A stretch of DNA of 64,000 nucleotides from CADCWK01 sp035944555 (GTDB taxonomy: Bacteria; Chloroflexota; Chloroflexia; Thermomicrobiales; UBA6265). The notes beneath the pieces are model-generated. The model saw only the letters and a program-made list of their open reading frames with translations, did no database searches and was not told where the DNA came from. Below are positions 30,819-41,300 of this stretch, one piece after another. The stretch lies in NCBI GenBank assembly GCA_035944555.1, contig DASZAY010000012.1, forward strand, positions 62,001-126,000, written 5' to 3'. The stretch's first letter is position 1. Each line of letters begins with the position of its first letter. A program made the translations under genes and the position numbers.

Positions 30819-33116
30819 TCAGTTCCGACGATCCCGTCCCTGGCCGACTGATCGGGTGGACGCGAGCCAGGCACCGAGAAAGATCAGGGCCATGATCCCG
30901 GCAATGGTGAAGAGCACCACGTAGCGATTCCAGCCGAATCGCTCGGTCAGGCCTTCATCGATGATTGCCGGGGCCCGGGCGACCTGCGTCGACTCGACCT
31001 CGGACGAGCCGGTCACGGTTGCCACACCCCCGGACAGCTGATTGAGTCGCTCGACGTCCTCGAAGGCCCCGCCGGTCTGGGTCACGCCAGCGTCGGTGGT
31101 CGAGGTCAGGAGCAGCGTTGCACCGCCCGAGCGCCAGGGTGAGGGGAGCAGCGCGACCTGGCCGAGCGCCGGCAGGACGCTTCCGGTCGTGCTGGTCTGG
31201 CCGGGGGCGTTGACCAGCCCTCCGTACCGGCGTACGAGGTCCCCGGCTACAGGGTTGCGGGTGGCCGTGCCAATCACGATCAGATTGGTCGCCGTCCGGT
31301 CCGTCTCGGTCAGGCGGGAGACCGGTATCAGCACGGGCAGCGACCGCGCATCACCGGCCGACCAGCGGGCCACAGCTGCGAGCGTGCGCATCGCGACCTG
31401 CATCTCGGCGGTCGTCGGCCAGTCGGGGACGACCGCGATCAGCGGCGTTACCGGGGCCAGCGGGTCGCCGGCCAGCGGGGCCGGGAAGCTGGCCAGTTCA
31501 AGGACGCGCTCCGTTTCGTGGGGCAGGACCCAGCGCGATCCCGGCAAAATGGTGACGGTCGGGGGCGTCAGGCCGGCACAGGTCGCGCCTACCCCGAGGT
31601 TGACGCCGGCCACCAGCGACAGAGACCGGCGATCGGCGCCGCTCACGGCCCCGAGCTGGCTCGCCGGCACCTCGAACCGGGCTGCCTGGCGGGTAGGGGC
31701 GGTCTCCGGTGATCCACCGACTACCGCATCCTGCCCGCCTGCCCGCAGCGGCATGGAGCCCATCCAGTGACCATTGAGCGTCAGCGACAGACTGGAGTCC
31801 GGCGAGATATTGCCCGAGACCGACACGTCCAGAATGAGGTGAGAACCACCGGACAGCAGCCAGCCGGCCGGCCTCGGGAACGTCAGGGACATCTGCTGGG
31901 CGCCGGTCCCCGAGAAGGAATACGTCCCGGCTCCGAGCTGACCAAATGTCGCGGTGTTCCCGTCCCAGCTGGGACTGCGGAGCTCCGGGGTGAGCACCTC
32001 GCGTCCCGTCAGGATCGCCCACGAGCCTGCCAGGTTGTTGGCTCGGCCCGGCCGGACCAGCGCGGCGGCCGCATCCAGTACGCCGTCCGGCGTTGCGCTC
32101 GAGACGAGCAGACGGGGGACGACCGAGCGCTGCAGCGCGAGCAACCCACGATCGGACGGGACGGCGCCGTTTGGCGTGCGCCACGTCGTGCCATCCCAGG
32201 AGACGTCGCCCCAGGTCAGGCTTCCGGCGAAGCGGACCCCGGCTGATACGACGATGGCCGGCTGATCGGGCGGGATCTGGTCGGCGAACAGGATCGTCGT
32301 CGGGACCTGTCGCTCCGCTGACCACCGTCCCAGTGCCGTCGCGAGGTGCCCCGCCGCCTGGAATTCCTCCGGCGCCGCCCCTTGCCCGACGACGATGGTC
32401 ACGGCCCGCGCAGAGATATCGCCCTCCCGTGAGACCGGATCGGGCGTCGCCGGCATGAACAGGCTGGGCAGATCCGCCAGGCCAGCACTCTGGTCCAGGT
32501 TGGTGCGATCGAACTCGATCGACGAGTCGGACCGGATGACCAGCCAGCGACCCGGATCGATCGCTGGCGGGCAGCCAGCGCCAGCGGTCACCAGCCGGGT
32601 GTCGATGGTTAGGACAACGCTGGCGGTTTGCGGCAGGCGGTCGGTCGCCTCCAGCGGCACGAGGAGTTCCGCGACCTGACCGTTGGCTTCTTCCAGCGTG
32701 GTTGATCGCCGGACCTGGCCATTGACGGAAACCGTCAGTGAGGATGCCTCGTGATCAAGGAGCGACGACGCCTCGAATCGGAGGACGAGGTGACTGTCCG
32801 TCCCGAGCGTCTGCGACGGTCGGAGTGGCACCTCGACAACCGACGTCATGAGGCTGGCGGTGATCTTCTGGTCCGGGTAACCCAGCAGGAGAAAGGTCGA
32901 CCGGGCGTCGGTCAGGGGCAGCTCCGCGGACGGGGCGGGAGATGGCTCGCCGGACGGCGAATCCTCCTGGGCGACGACCGCGATGCGTTCCGCTGCGACC
33001 GGGACGCGGGGCGCCGTGGAGACCGCGACCGGGAGAACCAGCACCGCGACGAGCAGAAGGAGGAAGGGGCGACCGATCCACTGGGCGGCAGGTCGATCGG
33101 GCAGGGGGCGGTGCAT
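30819..33116 (-). CDS. BcsB-like cellulose-synthase regulatory/periplasmic-type protein, orphan
   Basis: The ATG at 33116 opens a signal-anchor (PFLLLLVAVLVLPVAVS). The extracellular part shows the BcsB layout: beta-sandwich modules (FLLLGYPDQ, SLTVSVNGQ, LRFEASS), alpha/beta modules with TIVVGQ and LIVIGTATRNP, then a second carbohydrate-binding-like module (LILDVSVSGNISPDSSLSLTLNGHW). It ends in a C-terminal membrane helix (YVVLFTIAGIMALIFLGAWLA). About 765 residues, a normal BcsB size. BcsB couples to the BcsA glycan synthase in c-di-GMP-controlled cellulose export. No BcsA-type synthase, PilZ domain or cyclase is beside it; the nearest same-strand genes are a proline-rich anchored protein and an osmoprotectant importer. 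Family assignment is good, role open. Confidence 0.78.
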   Translation of the reverse strand: MHRPLPDRPAAQWIGRPFLLLLVAVLVLPVAVSTAPRVPVAAERIAVVAQEDSPSGEPSPAPSAELPLTDARSTFLLLGYPDQKITASLMTSVVEVPLRPSQTLGTDSHLVLRFEASSLLDHEASSLTVSVNGQVRRSTTLEEANGQVAELLVPLEATDRLPQTASVVLTIDTRLVTAGAGCPPAIDPGRWLVIRSDSSIEFDRTNLDQSAGLADLPSLFMPATPDPVSREGDISARAVTIVVGQGAAPEEFQAAGHLATALGRWSAERQVPTTILFADQIPPDQPAIVVSAGVRFAGSLTWGDVSWDGTTWRTPNGAVPSDRGLLALQRSVVPRLLVSSATPDGVLDAAAALVRPGRANNLAGSWAILTGREVLTPELRSPSWDGNTATFGQLGAGTYSFSGTGAQQMSLTFPRPAGWLLSGGSHLILDVSVSGNISPDSSLSLTLNGHWMGSMPLRAGGQDAVVGGSPETAPTRQAARFEVPASQLGAVSGADRRSLSLVAGVNLGVGATCAGLTPPTVTILPGSRWVLPHETERVLELASFPAPLAGDPLAPVTPLIAVVPDWPTTAEMQVAMRTLAAVARWSAGDARSLPVLIPVSRLTETDRTATNLIVIGTATRNPVAGDLVRRYGGLVNAPGQTSTTGSVLPALGQVALLPSPWRSGGATLLLTSTTDAGVTQTGGAFEDVERLNQLSGGVATVTGSSEVESTQVARAPAIIDEGLTERFGWNRYVVLFTIAGIMALIFLGAWLASTRSVGQGRDRRN

Positions 33117-33214
33117 CGGCGGTCGCGCTCCGGGATGGTTCGGCGAGGGACGGTCGGACCGGGACAGCATATCCGTCCGGGACCGGACCGGACGACCCCG
33201 ACCCGGTCCGGGGC

Positions 33215-33874
33215 TCAGGTCCGACCGGTCGCCGCCCGCCGGGCGCGGTTGGCGGCAAGGTATCGCGACAGCCACCGGATCAGCAGGTCGGCGAGGATAG
33301 CCAGGAGGGTGATCGCGATCGCGCCGGCGAGAATCTGCTCCGGTCGCCGGAGCTTGACCCCGTCGAACAGGAGGCGGCCGAGTCCACCGGCCGCGACCCA
33401 GCCGGCGACCGTCGCGGTGCTGATCGTCACCACCGTCGCGGTCCGGACTCCGGCGACGATCACCGGCAGGGCGAGCGGCAGGGTGACCCGGGTGAACACC
33501 TGTGCGCCGGAGAGCCCCATCCCGCGCGCCGCCTCGATGACGGCCGGATCGACGCCACGCAGCCCCGTGATGATGTTGCGGACGAGGAACGTCAGCGAGT
33601 AGGCGGCGAGGACGATGACGGCATTGTTCGTTCCCAGACCCACCACGGGGATGAGGATGGCCAGGAACGCCAGGGATGGGATCGTGTAGATGGCGCCAAG
33701 CACGCTCAGGATCGGCAGGCCCAGAGCGGGAAACCGGGCGCCCAGTACGCCGAGCGGGATCGCGATGACCAGCCCGAGCAGCAGCGCGTAGACGCTCAGT
33801 TGCAGGTGCTCCAGCGTCAGCTCAAGCACCCGACCAGGGTTTTCGAACAGGTAGTCGAGCGACAGGCCGCTCAT
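33215..33874 (-). CDS. Osmoprotectant ABC transporter permease (OpuCB/ProW type)
   Basis: The permease has 219 residues and about six helices. The binding-protein-dependent permease signature appears around GVRTATVVTISTATVAGWVAAGGLG, near the EAARGMGLSGAQVFTRVTLPLALPVI cytoplasmic loop that contacts the ATPase. The ATG overlaps the ATPase stop codon as ATGA. It is one of two non-identical permeases in this cluster, as in OpuC systems (OpuCB and OpuCD). The system imports glycine betaine, choline or related compatible solutes. Confidence 0.9.
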   Translation of the reverse strand: MSGLSLDYLFENPGRVLELTLEHLQLSVYALLLGLVIAIPLGVLGARFPALGLPILSVLGAIYTIPSLAFLAILIPVVGLGTNNAVIVLAAYSLTFLVRNIITGLRGVDPAVIEAARGMGLSGAQVFTRVTLPLALPVIVAGVRTATVVTISTATVAGWVAAGGLGRLLFDGVKLRRPEQILAGAIAITLLAILADLLIRWLSRYLAANRARRAATGRT

Positions 33875-34944
33875 CTCGAGGACCCGGTAGCGACAATGGC
33901 GTCCGCGTCCGTGACGATCGTGTCGTCGATGCCCATGCTGGCAATACCGGCCCCGGGCTGGCTGATGCCATGGACGGTGGCGAAGTCGACCCAGCCGATC
34001 GGGCGGGCGTCGGCGTCGACCACAATCACCCGGTCACTGGACGACTCCAGCAACCGGTCCAGCGCGGCGCGGCCAGTGCCGCTCGCCAGGATGGTCGCCT
34101 CATCGGCTCGGGGAGCGCGGCCGTCCAGCGGTCGCACCACATCCCGAATCGGGAGAAGTTCCAGGCGCCGCATCACGTTGCCGGACCCGACGAGCTGGGC
34201 GACGAACTCGTCGGCCGGCCGTGTCACCACTGCCAGCGGCGTGTCGTACTGGACGACCGCGCCATCGCGCATGACGATGATCCGGTCAGCCAATCGCAGG
34301 GCCTCCTCGATGTCGTGCGTCACGAAGACCATTGTCTGCCCCATCTGGCGATGGAGGCGGCGCAGCTCGTCCTGGAGGCGGGTACGGGTAATGGCGTCCA
34401 GTGCGCCGAACGGTTCATCCATCAGCAGCGTGCGCGGCTCCCCGGCGAGCGCCCGGGCCAGACCGACGCGCTGTTGCTGTCCGCCGGAGAGTTGCGACGG
34501 GTAGCGACGGCGGTACTCATCCGGCGGCAGGCCGACCAGCTCCAGCAGCTCATCAACCCGGCGGCCGATCCGCGCCTTGTCCCAGCCGAGCAGCTTCGGG
34601 ACGACGGCGACGTTGTCGGCGATGCGAAGATGCGGGAAGAGACCGGTCTGCTGGATGACGTAGCCCATCCGGCGGCGGAGGCGGGTCGGGGAGAGGGACG
34701 TGATGTCGTCACCGTCCAGCCGGATGGTGCCGCCCGTCGGCTCATAGAGGCGGTTGGTGAGCTTGAGCAGCGTGGTCTTGCCACAGCCGGACGGCCCGAG
34801 GATCACGACCAGCTCGCCGGGGGTGATCTCCAGTGAGACGTCGTGGACCGCCGCCGCGCCGCTGTTCCCGGCGTACCGCTTGGAGACGTTCTCGTAAGTG
34901 ATCCGGCTTCCCGTGTCGCCGGATCGACTGTCACTTGTCATCAT
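33871..34944 (-). CDS. Osmoprotectant ABC transporter ATP-binding protein with CBS domains (OpuCA type)
   Basis: The ATPase has Walker A GPSGCGKTT, the Q-loop at YVIQQTGLFPH, the signature LSGGQQQRVGLARAL, Walker B LLMDEPFGALD and the H-loop FVTHDIEEAL. The last 120 residues form a CBS pair (RDVVRPLDG, ASGTGRAALDRLLES, VIVVDADARPIGWVD), which in OpuA/OpuC senses ionic strength or cyclic di-AMP. I start at ATG 34944, one codon before another ATG, after GGAG; an upstream frame to 35046 has no support. It sits between the binding protein and permease genes and overlaps the latter by four bases. Confidence 0.93.
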   Translation of the reverse strand: MMTSDSRSGDTGSRITYENVSKRYAGNSGAAAVHDVSLEITPGELVVILGPSGCGKTTLLKLTNRLYEPTGGTIRLDGDDITSLSPTRLRRRMGYVIQQTGLFPHLRIADNVAVVPKLLGWDKARIGRRVDELLELVGLPPDEYRRRYPSQLSGGQQQRVGLARALAGEPRTLLMDEPFGALDAITRTRLQDELRRLHRQMGQTMVFVTHDIEEALRLADRIIVMRDGAVVQYDTPLAVVTRPADEFVAQLVGSGNVMRRLELLPIRDVVRPLDGRAPRADEATILASGTGRAALDRLLESSSDRVIVVDADARPIGWVDFATVHGISQPGAGIASMGIDDTIVTDADAIVATGSSR

Positions 34945-35073
34945 CGCTCTCCGTCGACACCGGGACCAGGAGCGGACCGGGTCACATCCGGGAGTCTGGA
35001 TCAATCCGCCCGAAAACGCCGGGAGGGCACCGGCCGTGGCCAGCACCCTCCCGGCAGCGTATCAGGGTTGGAA

Positions 35074-36090
35074 TCAGCCCGTGATGATGCCGTTGTCGGT
35101 CAGGAACTGCCGCGCGACGTCAGCCGGCTCCCCGCCATCGACGACCACCGCGACGTTGAGCGAGATCATCGCCTCGGTCGTCAGCAGATCGATGACCGGG
35201 TTCACCAGCTCCGGGATGTTCGGGTAGGCCTCGATGACCTCGTTGCGGAACACCGGGACCGCGTGGGCCGGCGGGAACAGGCTCAGGTCGTCCTGCAGCA
35301 CGACCAGGTCGTTCTGGGCGATCTCGGCGTCGGTCCCGAAGGCGAGGACGACGTTCGCCTCGCCAGCAAGGAACGCATCGTACTTCAGGCCCGGGTCGAC
35401 GCCATTGACGGTGGCGTTCTCGAAGCCGCCGCCGTAGGTCGCCTGCAGCGCGACGAACCCGTCGCCGCGATCGGGCGCCTCGAAGTCGACCGGCGCGGAG
35501 ATCGTGATGTCGTTGTCAGCGCCCCACTCAGCCAGCTCGCTGATGGTCGTGATGCCGTTCTCGTCGGAGAAGGCGCGGGTCACGGCGATCGCCTGGTTGT
35601 TGTTGAAGGGCGTCTGGTTGAGCGCCGTCAGGCCGAGCTCGGCGTACCCGGCGACGATCGCGTCGTAGACGTAGAGATCGGCGGCCGAGAACGCGGATCC
35701 CTCACCGGCGACTGGTGTCGCGGCTTCGGGCGACGCCGCGAGCTGACCCGCGACCTCAGCGTAATCCATCGCGAAGATGCCTTCGAAGGTGTACGCCGTG
35801 CCCGAGTACTCCGGGTAGACGTCGATCTCACCCTCGACGAGCGCGGTGTGGGCGATGCCCGTGCCGCCCAGGTTGATGGCGTCGAGGTTGACGGCGACGC
35901 CGCCGTTCTCGAGGGCCTGGCCGATCAGGTGGCCGAGCGTGAACTGCTCCGGGAAGTCCTTGGAGCCGACGCGGACGGGTTCGCCCTGTGCTCCCGACGG
36001 CCGGGTGAGTGCGGCGAGTCCGAGCCCGGCAACGGGAACGGCAGCCGCTCCCTTGAGAATGGTTCGACGGGAAAGGGGAGTGCGGTTCAT
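35074..36090 (-). CDS. Osmoprotectant (glycine betaine/choline-type) ABC substrate-binding protein
   Basis: It starts at ATG 36090. A leader with SRRTILKGAAAVPVAGLGLAAL, a Tat-type signal, is followed by the mature OpuAC-fold protein: VGSKDFPEQFTLGHLIGQALE, EGEIDVYPEYSGTAYT (the 'YPEYTGT' motif of the OpuCC/OsmX class) and a C-terminal lobe ending in DNGIITG. It captures the solute outside the membrane for the two permeases and the CBS-containing ATPase beside it. An insertion with 'SPEAATPVAGEG' shows the lineage's Ala-Thr-Pro habit. 338 residues; secure at family level. Confidence 0.92.
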   Translation of the reverse strand: MNRTPLSRRTILKGAAAVPVAGLGLAALTRPSGAQGEPVRVGSKDFPEQFTLGHLIGQALENGGVAVNLDAINLGGTGIAHTALVEGEIDVYPEYSGTAYTFEGIFAMDYAEVAGQLAASPEAATPVAGEGSAFSAADLYVYDAIVAGYAELGLTALNQTPFNNNQAIAVTRAFSDENGITTISELAEWGADNDITISAPVDFEAPDRGDGFVALQATYGGGFENATVNGVDPGLKYDAFLAGEANVVLAFGTDAEIAQNDLVVLQDDLSLFPPAHAVPVFRNEVIEAYPNIPELVNPVIDLLTTEAMISLNVAVVVDGGEPADVARQFLTDNGIITG

Positions 36091-36353
36091 CACAGGGAAA
36101 CCTTTCGTCCTGGGGTGATTGGCGATCCAAGGGTGGATCCTGGCCGGGGGACTACACCCGGACAGAGCGAAGGGGGACCGTCGCAGGCCGAATGGTTCGT
36201 TCGCAAGAACAGTTCCCCAATCGGCCGGGATCCCCCGGTCCACAGACCATAGGTTGAATGCCGGTCAATCCTTGCCCTCTTGAGGCAGACGGGACGGGCT
36301 ATCGCCACCGGCGGACCGGACGGAACCGGAGACCGGGGAGTTGGCCCGTTCCG

Positions 36354-37067
36354 CTACCGACCGGGAGCGGGGGCAGCACGGAACGGCCAGAGCCGTCGTG
36401 CTCGAGAGGAGCGGCCCGGCTGCTCCGGCGGCGTAACGGCACGCTGGAACCCGGCGAGGATCACCTCGGTCAGCAGGGCGAGGATTGCGATCGGGATCGC
36501 CCCGGTGAGCAGCTCCACGTCGTTGAGCGTCGAGATCCCGCTGGTCAGGTAGAGCCCCAGGGTCCGGACGCCGATGAACGCCGCCACGGCCGCCGACGCG
36601 ATGATCTCGATAGCGGCCGCCCGGACGCCACCGATGATCACCGGCAACGCAAGGGGCACCTCCACCCGGAAGAATGCCTGGACCGGGGTCATCCCGAGTC
36701 CCTTCGCGTTCTCTCTGACGGAGGCGGAGACGCTTCGCAGCCCGGCGTCGGTGTTGATGACGAGCGGCGGCCCGGCCAGGACGACCAGCGCGATCAGCGC
36801 CGTCTGGTAGCCGGTCCCGATGACCGAGTAGCCAAGGAAGACGATGGCCAGCGACGGCACCACCCGCGCGGCCGAGACCACGCCAAGGATCCCCGGGCCG
36901 ACGATGCGCGTCTTGTTAACCAGGACCCCGAGCGGCACGAAGATCAGGAGCGCGAGTACCAGCGCGGACCCGGACAGGCGCAGGTGCGTCTCCAGGGCGC
37001 CGGTGAATCGGTCCGGGTTGTCCGCGATCGCGGTCCAGACTTCGCCAAGGATGCCCAGGGTCGACAC
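36354..37067 (-). CDS. Osmoprotectant ABC transporter permease (OpuCD type)
   Basis: First gene of the four-gene importer cluster on the minus strand. The product has 237 residues and about six helices with the permease loop ENAKGLGMTPVQAFFRVEVPLALPVIIGGVRAAAIEIIASAAVAAFIG. It differs clearly in sequence from the second permease at 33.2 kb, so the pair probably forms a heterodimeric channel. The C-terminal tail (about 25 residues) is Arg/Pro/Ala-rich. Gene order is permease, binding protein, ATPase, permease. Together with the CBS-domain ATPase this fits uptake of compatible solutes under osmotic stress. Confidence 0.9.
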   Translation of the reverse strand: MSTLGILGEVWTAIADNPDRFTGALETHLRLSGSALVLALLIFVPLGVLVNKTRIVGPGILGVVSAARVVPSLAIVFLGYSVIGTGYQTALIALVVLAGPPLVINTDAGLRSVSASVRENAKGLGMTPVQAFFRVEVPLALPVIIGGVRAAAIEIIASAAVAAFIGVRTLGLYLTSGISTLNDVELLTGAIPIAILALLTEVILAGFQRAVTPPEQPGRSSRARRLWPFRAAPAPGR

Positions 37068-37404
37068 TCCGTTCAGGTGATCAGCGGGTCAGGTCCGCAC
37101 GATGGCCGGAGGGATTCGTGCCGATCGTAACAACTCGGCCATAGTTCCGCGATAGCGGAGGCGCGAGCGCGTGCAACCATCGTCCTTGCGAATCGGTCAC
37201 TTGACCCTGACGCGGCGGGAGGGTGTGCAATCCGACCGCAGGAGCACCATCGCCCGCAAGGTCCGGGCCGACCGGCAACCATCTGTCTCCCGGGCGTTCA
37301 CCGGGACACGGAACGACCGGTATCACGATGCACCATGACGGCGAGCGCGCGATTGCGAATACCCGGCGGACCGATCGGTGCTGCCGGGCTGGGGGAGCGA
37401 GAGC
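37068..37404. other. 337-base divergent promoter region, no gene seen
   Basis: The gap separates the osmoprotectant importer (minus) from an ABC exporter operon (plus) and must drive both. A TTGACC at 37201 with TGCAAT 19 bases on is a weak plus-strand promoter candidate. GGGGGAG at 37391-37397 is the ribosome-binding site of the downstream gene. No reading frame or RNA gene is convincing. Confidence 0.4.
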
Positions 37405-38253
37405 ATGACGACGGAAACGGGCATGAAGATGGACACGGGGAACCAGGCGGCGAGCGACGGCCGGTACATGATCCAGGCGACCAGGGTCGTCAAGGAGTAC
37501 ACCACCGGCCACGCCACCATCCCCGCGCTCAAGGGCGTCGACTTCGCGGTCGAGCGGGGCGAAATGGTCGCCGTGATGGGGCCGTCGGGTTGCGGCAAGA
37601 CCACCCTGCTCAACTGCCTCTCCGGGCTGGACGACATCACGTCCGGGCAGGTCCTGCTCGAGGGGGTGGACCTCGCCACCCAGAGCGACCGGCAGCGGAC
37701 GGTGTCGCGGGCCAAGCGGATGGGGTTCATCTTTCAGGTCTACAACCTGCTGCCGGTCCTGAGCGCCGTCGAGAACGTGGAGCTGCCGCTGCTGGTCAGC
37801 GGGGTCAAGCCGAAGGAAGCCCGCAGCCGTGCCCAGGCCGCGCTCGGCCAGGTGGGCCTCGCGAAGTGGGCGGGACACCGGCCGGCCGAGCTGTCCGGTG
37901 GCCAGCGCCAGCGCGTCACGATCGCCCGGTCGCTGGTCAACGAGCCCGCCATCGTCTGGGCCGACGAGCCGACGGGCGCGCTGGACAGCACCAACGCGAC
38001 CGAGATCCTCAATCTGATGCGAACGCTCAACAAGGAGCAGGGGCTGACGCTGGTGATCGTCACGCATGACCCCGGTGTCGGCGCGGGCTGCGACCGCATC
38101 GTCCGGATGCGCGACGGCGAGATCGTCGGCGAGGAGAAGACTTCCGGCGAGTTTGGCACCGACGGGCTCGGCACGCTTCACGGCACCGAGGACAGCGTCC
38201 AGATGCCCAGCCGGACGTCTCAGCTCACCCGCGAGCTCTACGCCCGGTCCTGA
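37405..38253 (+). CDS. ABC transporter ATP-binding protein (LolD/MacB type)
   Basis: It starts at ATG 37405 after GGGGGAG. Type VII ABC ATPase features are visible: VVKEYTTGHATIPALKGVDF, Walker A GPSGCGKTT, the LolD/MacB-typical RAKRMGFIFQVYNLLPVLSAVENVELPLL, signature LSGGQRQRVTIARSL, Walker B IVWADEPTGALD. The C-terminal 50 residues extend beyond the domain. Paired with the FtsX-type permease 71 bases downstream it forms a mechanotransmission-type ABC system. In monoderms such pairs act in export, lipoprotein handling or peptide resistance. The substrate is not evident. Confidence 0.93.
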   Translation: MTTETGMKMDTGNQAASDGRYMIQATRVVKEYTTGHATIPALKGVDFAVERGEMVAVMGPSGCGKTTLLNCLSGLDDITSGQVLLEGVDLATQSDRQRTVSRAKRMGFIFQVYNLLPVLSAVENVELPLLVSGVKPKEARSRAQAALGQVGLAKWAGHRPAELSGGQRQRVTIARSLVNEPAIVWADEPTGALDSTNATEILNLMRTLNKEQGLTLVIVTHDPGVGAGCDRIVRMRDGEIVGEEKTSGEFGTDGLGTLHGTEDSVQMPSRTSQLTRELYARS

Positions 38254-38324
38254 CCTCACCCGGCCGCCGCACCACTACCACGGCATCCCGCATCTGAGCG
38301 GGGCGCCGGGAGGATCGTGCCCAG

Positions 38325-41300
38325 ATGAACGAGATCTTCGGTATCTCCATGGACGCGATCATGGTGACCTTCGTCATCATGCTCGTCCTCTGCCTCTCCT
38401 ATACCGCGTGGATCGCCTTGCGCCAGCGCGTCGTGTTCCGCCTCGGGATGCGAAACATCCCGCGGCGCAAAGCCCAGACGGCGCTGATCGTCGTCGGGCT
38501 GATGCTCTCGACGCTGATTTCCACCGCCGCCCTCGGGATGGGCGACACCATCGACCGGTCGCTCAGCCAGTCCGTCTACGGCGTACTCGGCGAGGTCGAC
38601 GAGCTGGTCTACCCGGCCGTCAGCCCGGGCGGCGACGCGATCACCGATACCAGCGCCACCCTGTCGGCCGACGCCCTGGGCGCGGTCGACGCCGTGGCTG
38701 CCACGTCGTCGATCATCGATGGCGTGATGCCGGCCCTGTACCTGCCGGTCCCGGTCGTGAACGACGCCAGCCAGCTGTCCACACCCGAGAACCTGATCGT
38801 TGGCATCGACCCGACTCGCGCCGACCAGTTCGGCGGGCTGCGGACGCCCGGCGGTGAGGTGATCGACCTGGCCGCGGTGCCGAGTGGTCAGGTCGTCATC
38901 AGCGAAGGCCTGTCGGAGGAGATCGATGCCGCCGCCGGGGACCAGCTGACCATCTACTACGCCAACCAGCCCGTTCCCCTGACCGTGGCGGCCGTCGCCG
39001 AGAACAGCCCGCTCTCCGGCGTGCTGAACACCAGCAACCAGAACGGCATGGTTGTCCGGCTGGACGAGCTGCAGCGCGCGACGGGGATGGAAGGCCTCCT
39101 GTCCTTCATCGCCGTTTCCAATGTCGGCAATGGCGATGACTCGATCGGCCGGACCGATGATGCCGTGGCGGAACTGGAGCCGGCCCTGTCCACGCAGCCG
39201 GTCGCGGTCAATCCGATCAAGCAGGACCTGCGTGAGCAGTCCGCGTTGATCTCCTCCTCGCTCACCGGTCTGTTCCTGGTGCTGGGGCTGTTCTCGATCG
39301 CGGTCGGCGTGCTGCTGATCGTCCTGATCTTCTCGATGCTCGCCGCCGAGCGCCGGGCCGAGATGGGCATGGCCCGCGCCGTCGGCCAGCAGCGCCGTCA
39401 CCTGATCCAGCAGTTCATCGCCGAAGGGTCGGGCTACGCGCTGCTCTCCGGGTTAGTCGGAGCGGCGGCCGGGACCCTGGTGATCCTGGGGCTGGCGCAG
39501 ATCCTCAAGGACGCGGTCGGCGACTTCTTCGACGTCCAGGGCTTCGTGTCGTGGCGCAGCATCGTCGTCGGCTACTGCCTTGGCGTGATCATGACCTTCC
39601 TCGCGATCGTCGTCGCCTCGTTCCGGGCCAGCCGCCTGAACGTCGTCGCTGCCATCCGCGACCTGCCGGATCGTGAGGAGGCCAAGCGGCGCAAGCGGAC
39701 GCTGGTCACCGCGTCCCTGATCACCCTGGTTGGTGTCCTGCTGATCGCGGGCGGTGTCTCCCTGGGGGAGAGCGGGACCTTCCTGTTCTACTTCGGCATG
39801 AGCCTCGTCCCGCTTGGCCTGGCGACGTTCGCCCGCTGGTTCGGCGTCCCGTCCCGGCTCGCCTACTCGCTGGTCGGCCTGTACCTGCTGCTGCTCTGGT
39901 TCCTGCCGGCGGAGCAGTCCCGGGCGGTCTTCGGTGAGGTCGCGACCGGCGGCGACTTCGAGATGTTCTTCCTGATCGGCATCTTCTCGGTCGCCGGGAC
40001 GACGATGCTGATCACCCAGAACCTGGACATCCTGCTCGCTCTGGCCAGCCGGATCGGGTCGCTGTTCGGGTCGCGGCTGCCGGCCGTTCGCCTGGCGATC
40101 GCCTATCCGGGCGCCAACGTCGGGCGCACCGGTCTGACGATCGCGATGTTCAGCCTGATCGTGTTCTCGCTGGTCGCGTTCTCGACGGTCAGCGCCAACT
40201 TCAGCCGGATCTTCATCAACTCGGATGCCGGCGCGGGCTACGACGTCCAGGTCGTCGTCCAGCAGGCCAACCAGATCCCGGACCAGGATATCGTCGGGGC
40301 GCTCAACGCAGCCGGCGCCGATACCAGCGACATCACTGCCGTCGGAACCATCCCGCAGGTGGCCGCGCAGGCGCCGATGCGGCAGCTGGACAGCCCGGAC
40401 CCGGGTACGGACCTTCCTGACGATTCGTCCCTGGCGCCGCTTGCCGGTTTCAGTGACAGCTGGCTGGAGAACGCCGAGGTCCGCTTCCAGGCGCGCGCCG
40501 CCGGCTATCCCGACGACGCCGCGATCATCAACGCCCTGCGGACAGAACCGGACGTCGCGGTCGTCGATGCCGGGTCGATCGGCGCCAATGGTGGGTTCCC
40601 GGGCCAGTTCCTGGTCCGCGGGTTCGAGGCGACCGAGCAGGGCTGGAACCCGATCCAGGTCGCGTTCACCGACCCGACGACCGGTGAGTCCCGGACCCTC
40701 CGCGTCATCGGGGTGATCGATCAGGACTTCAGCACGCTGTTCGGCGTCTACGTCGGCGGCGGGACGGCCGCGACGCTGGCTCCCGAGCCCAACCAGGTGA
40801 CCTATACGATCGCCCTCGCCGACCCGGACAACGCCACGGACCGGGCCCGGGAGATCGGATCGGCGCTGCTGGCCAATGGCGCGGTCGCCGACTCGTATGA
40901 CGAGATCCTGGAAGAGAACCAGGGCATCTTCTCCGGCTTCCTCCTGCTGATCCAGGGCTTCATGGGACTGGGTCTGATCGTCGGAATCGCCGCCGTCGGC
41001 GTGATCGCCTTCCGCGCGGTGATCGAGCGGCGCCAGCAGATCGGCGTGCTGCGAGCGATCGGCTACGCCCGGTCGATGGTCTCGCTCAGTTTCATGATCG
41101 AGACGGCGTTCGTCGTCGGCCTCGGCGTGATCTCGGGGACCATCCTCGCGCTGGTCACCGCCTGGCAGCTGTTCCAGGATCCCAACTTCACCGGTGAGAC
41201 GGGTGCCACCGGGATTGTGGTGCCGTGGGGGCTGGTCCTCGTCGTCCTCGCGATCACCTTCGGGTTCGCGATGCTGATGACCTGGGTGCCGAGCCGCCAG

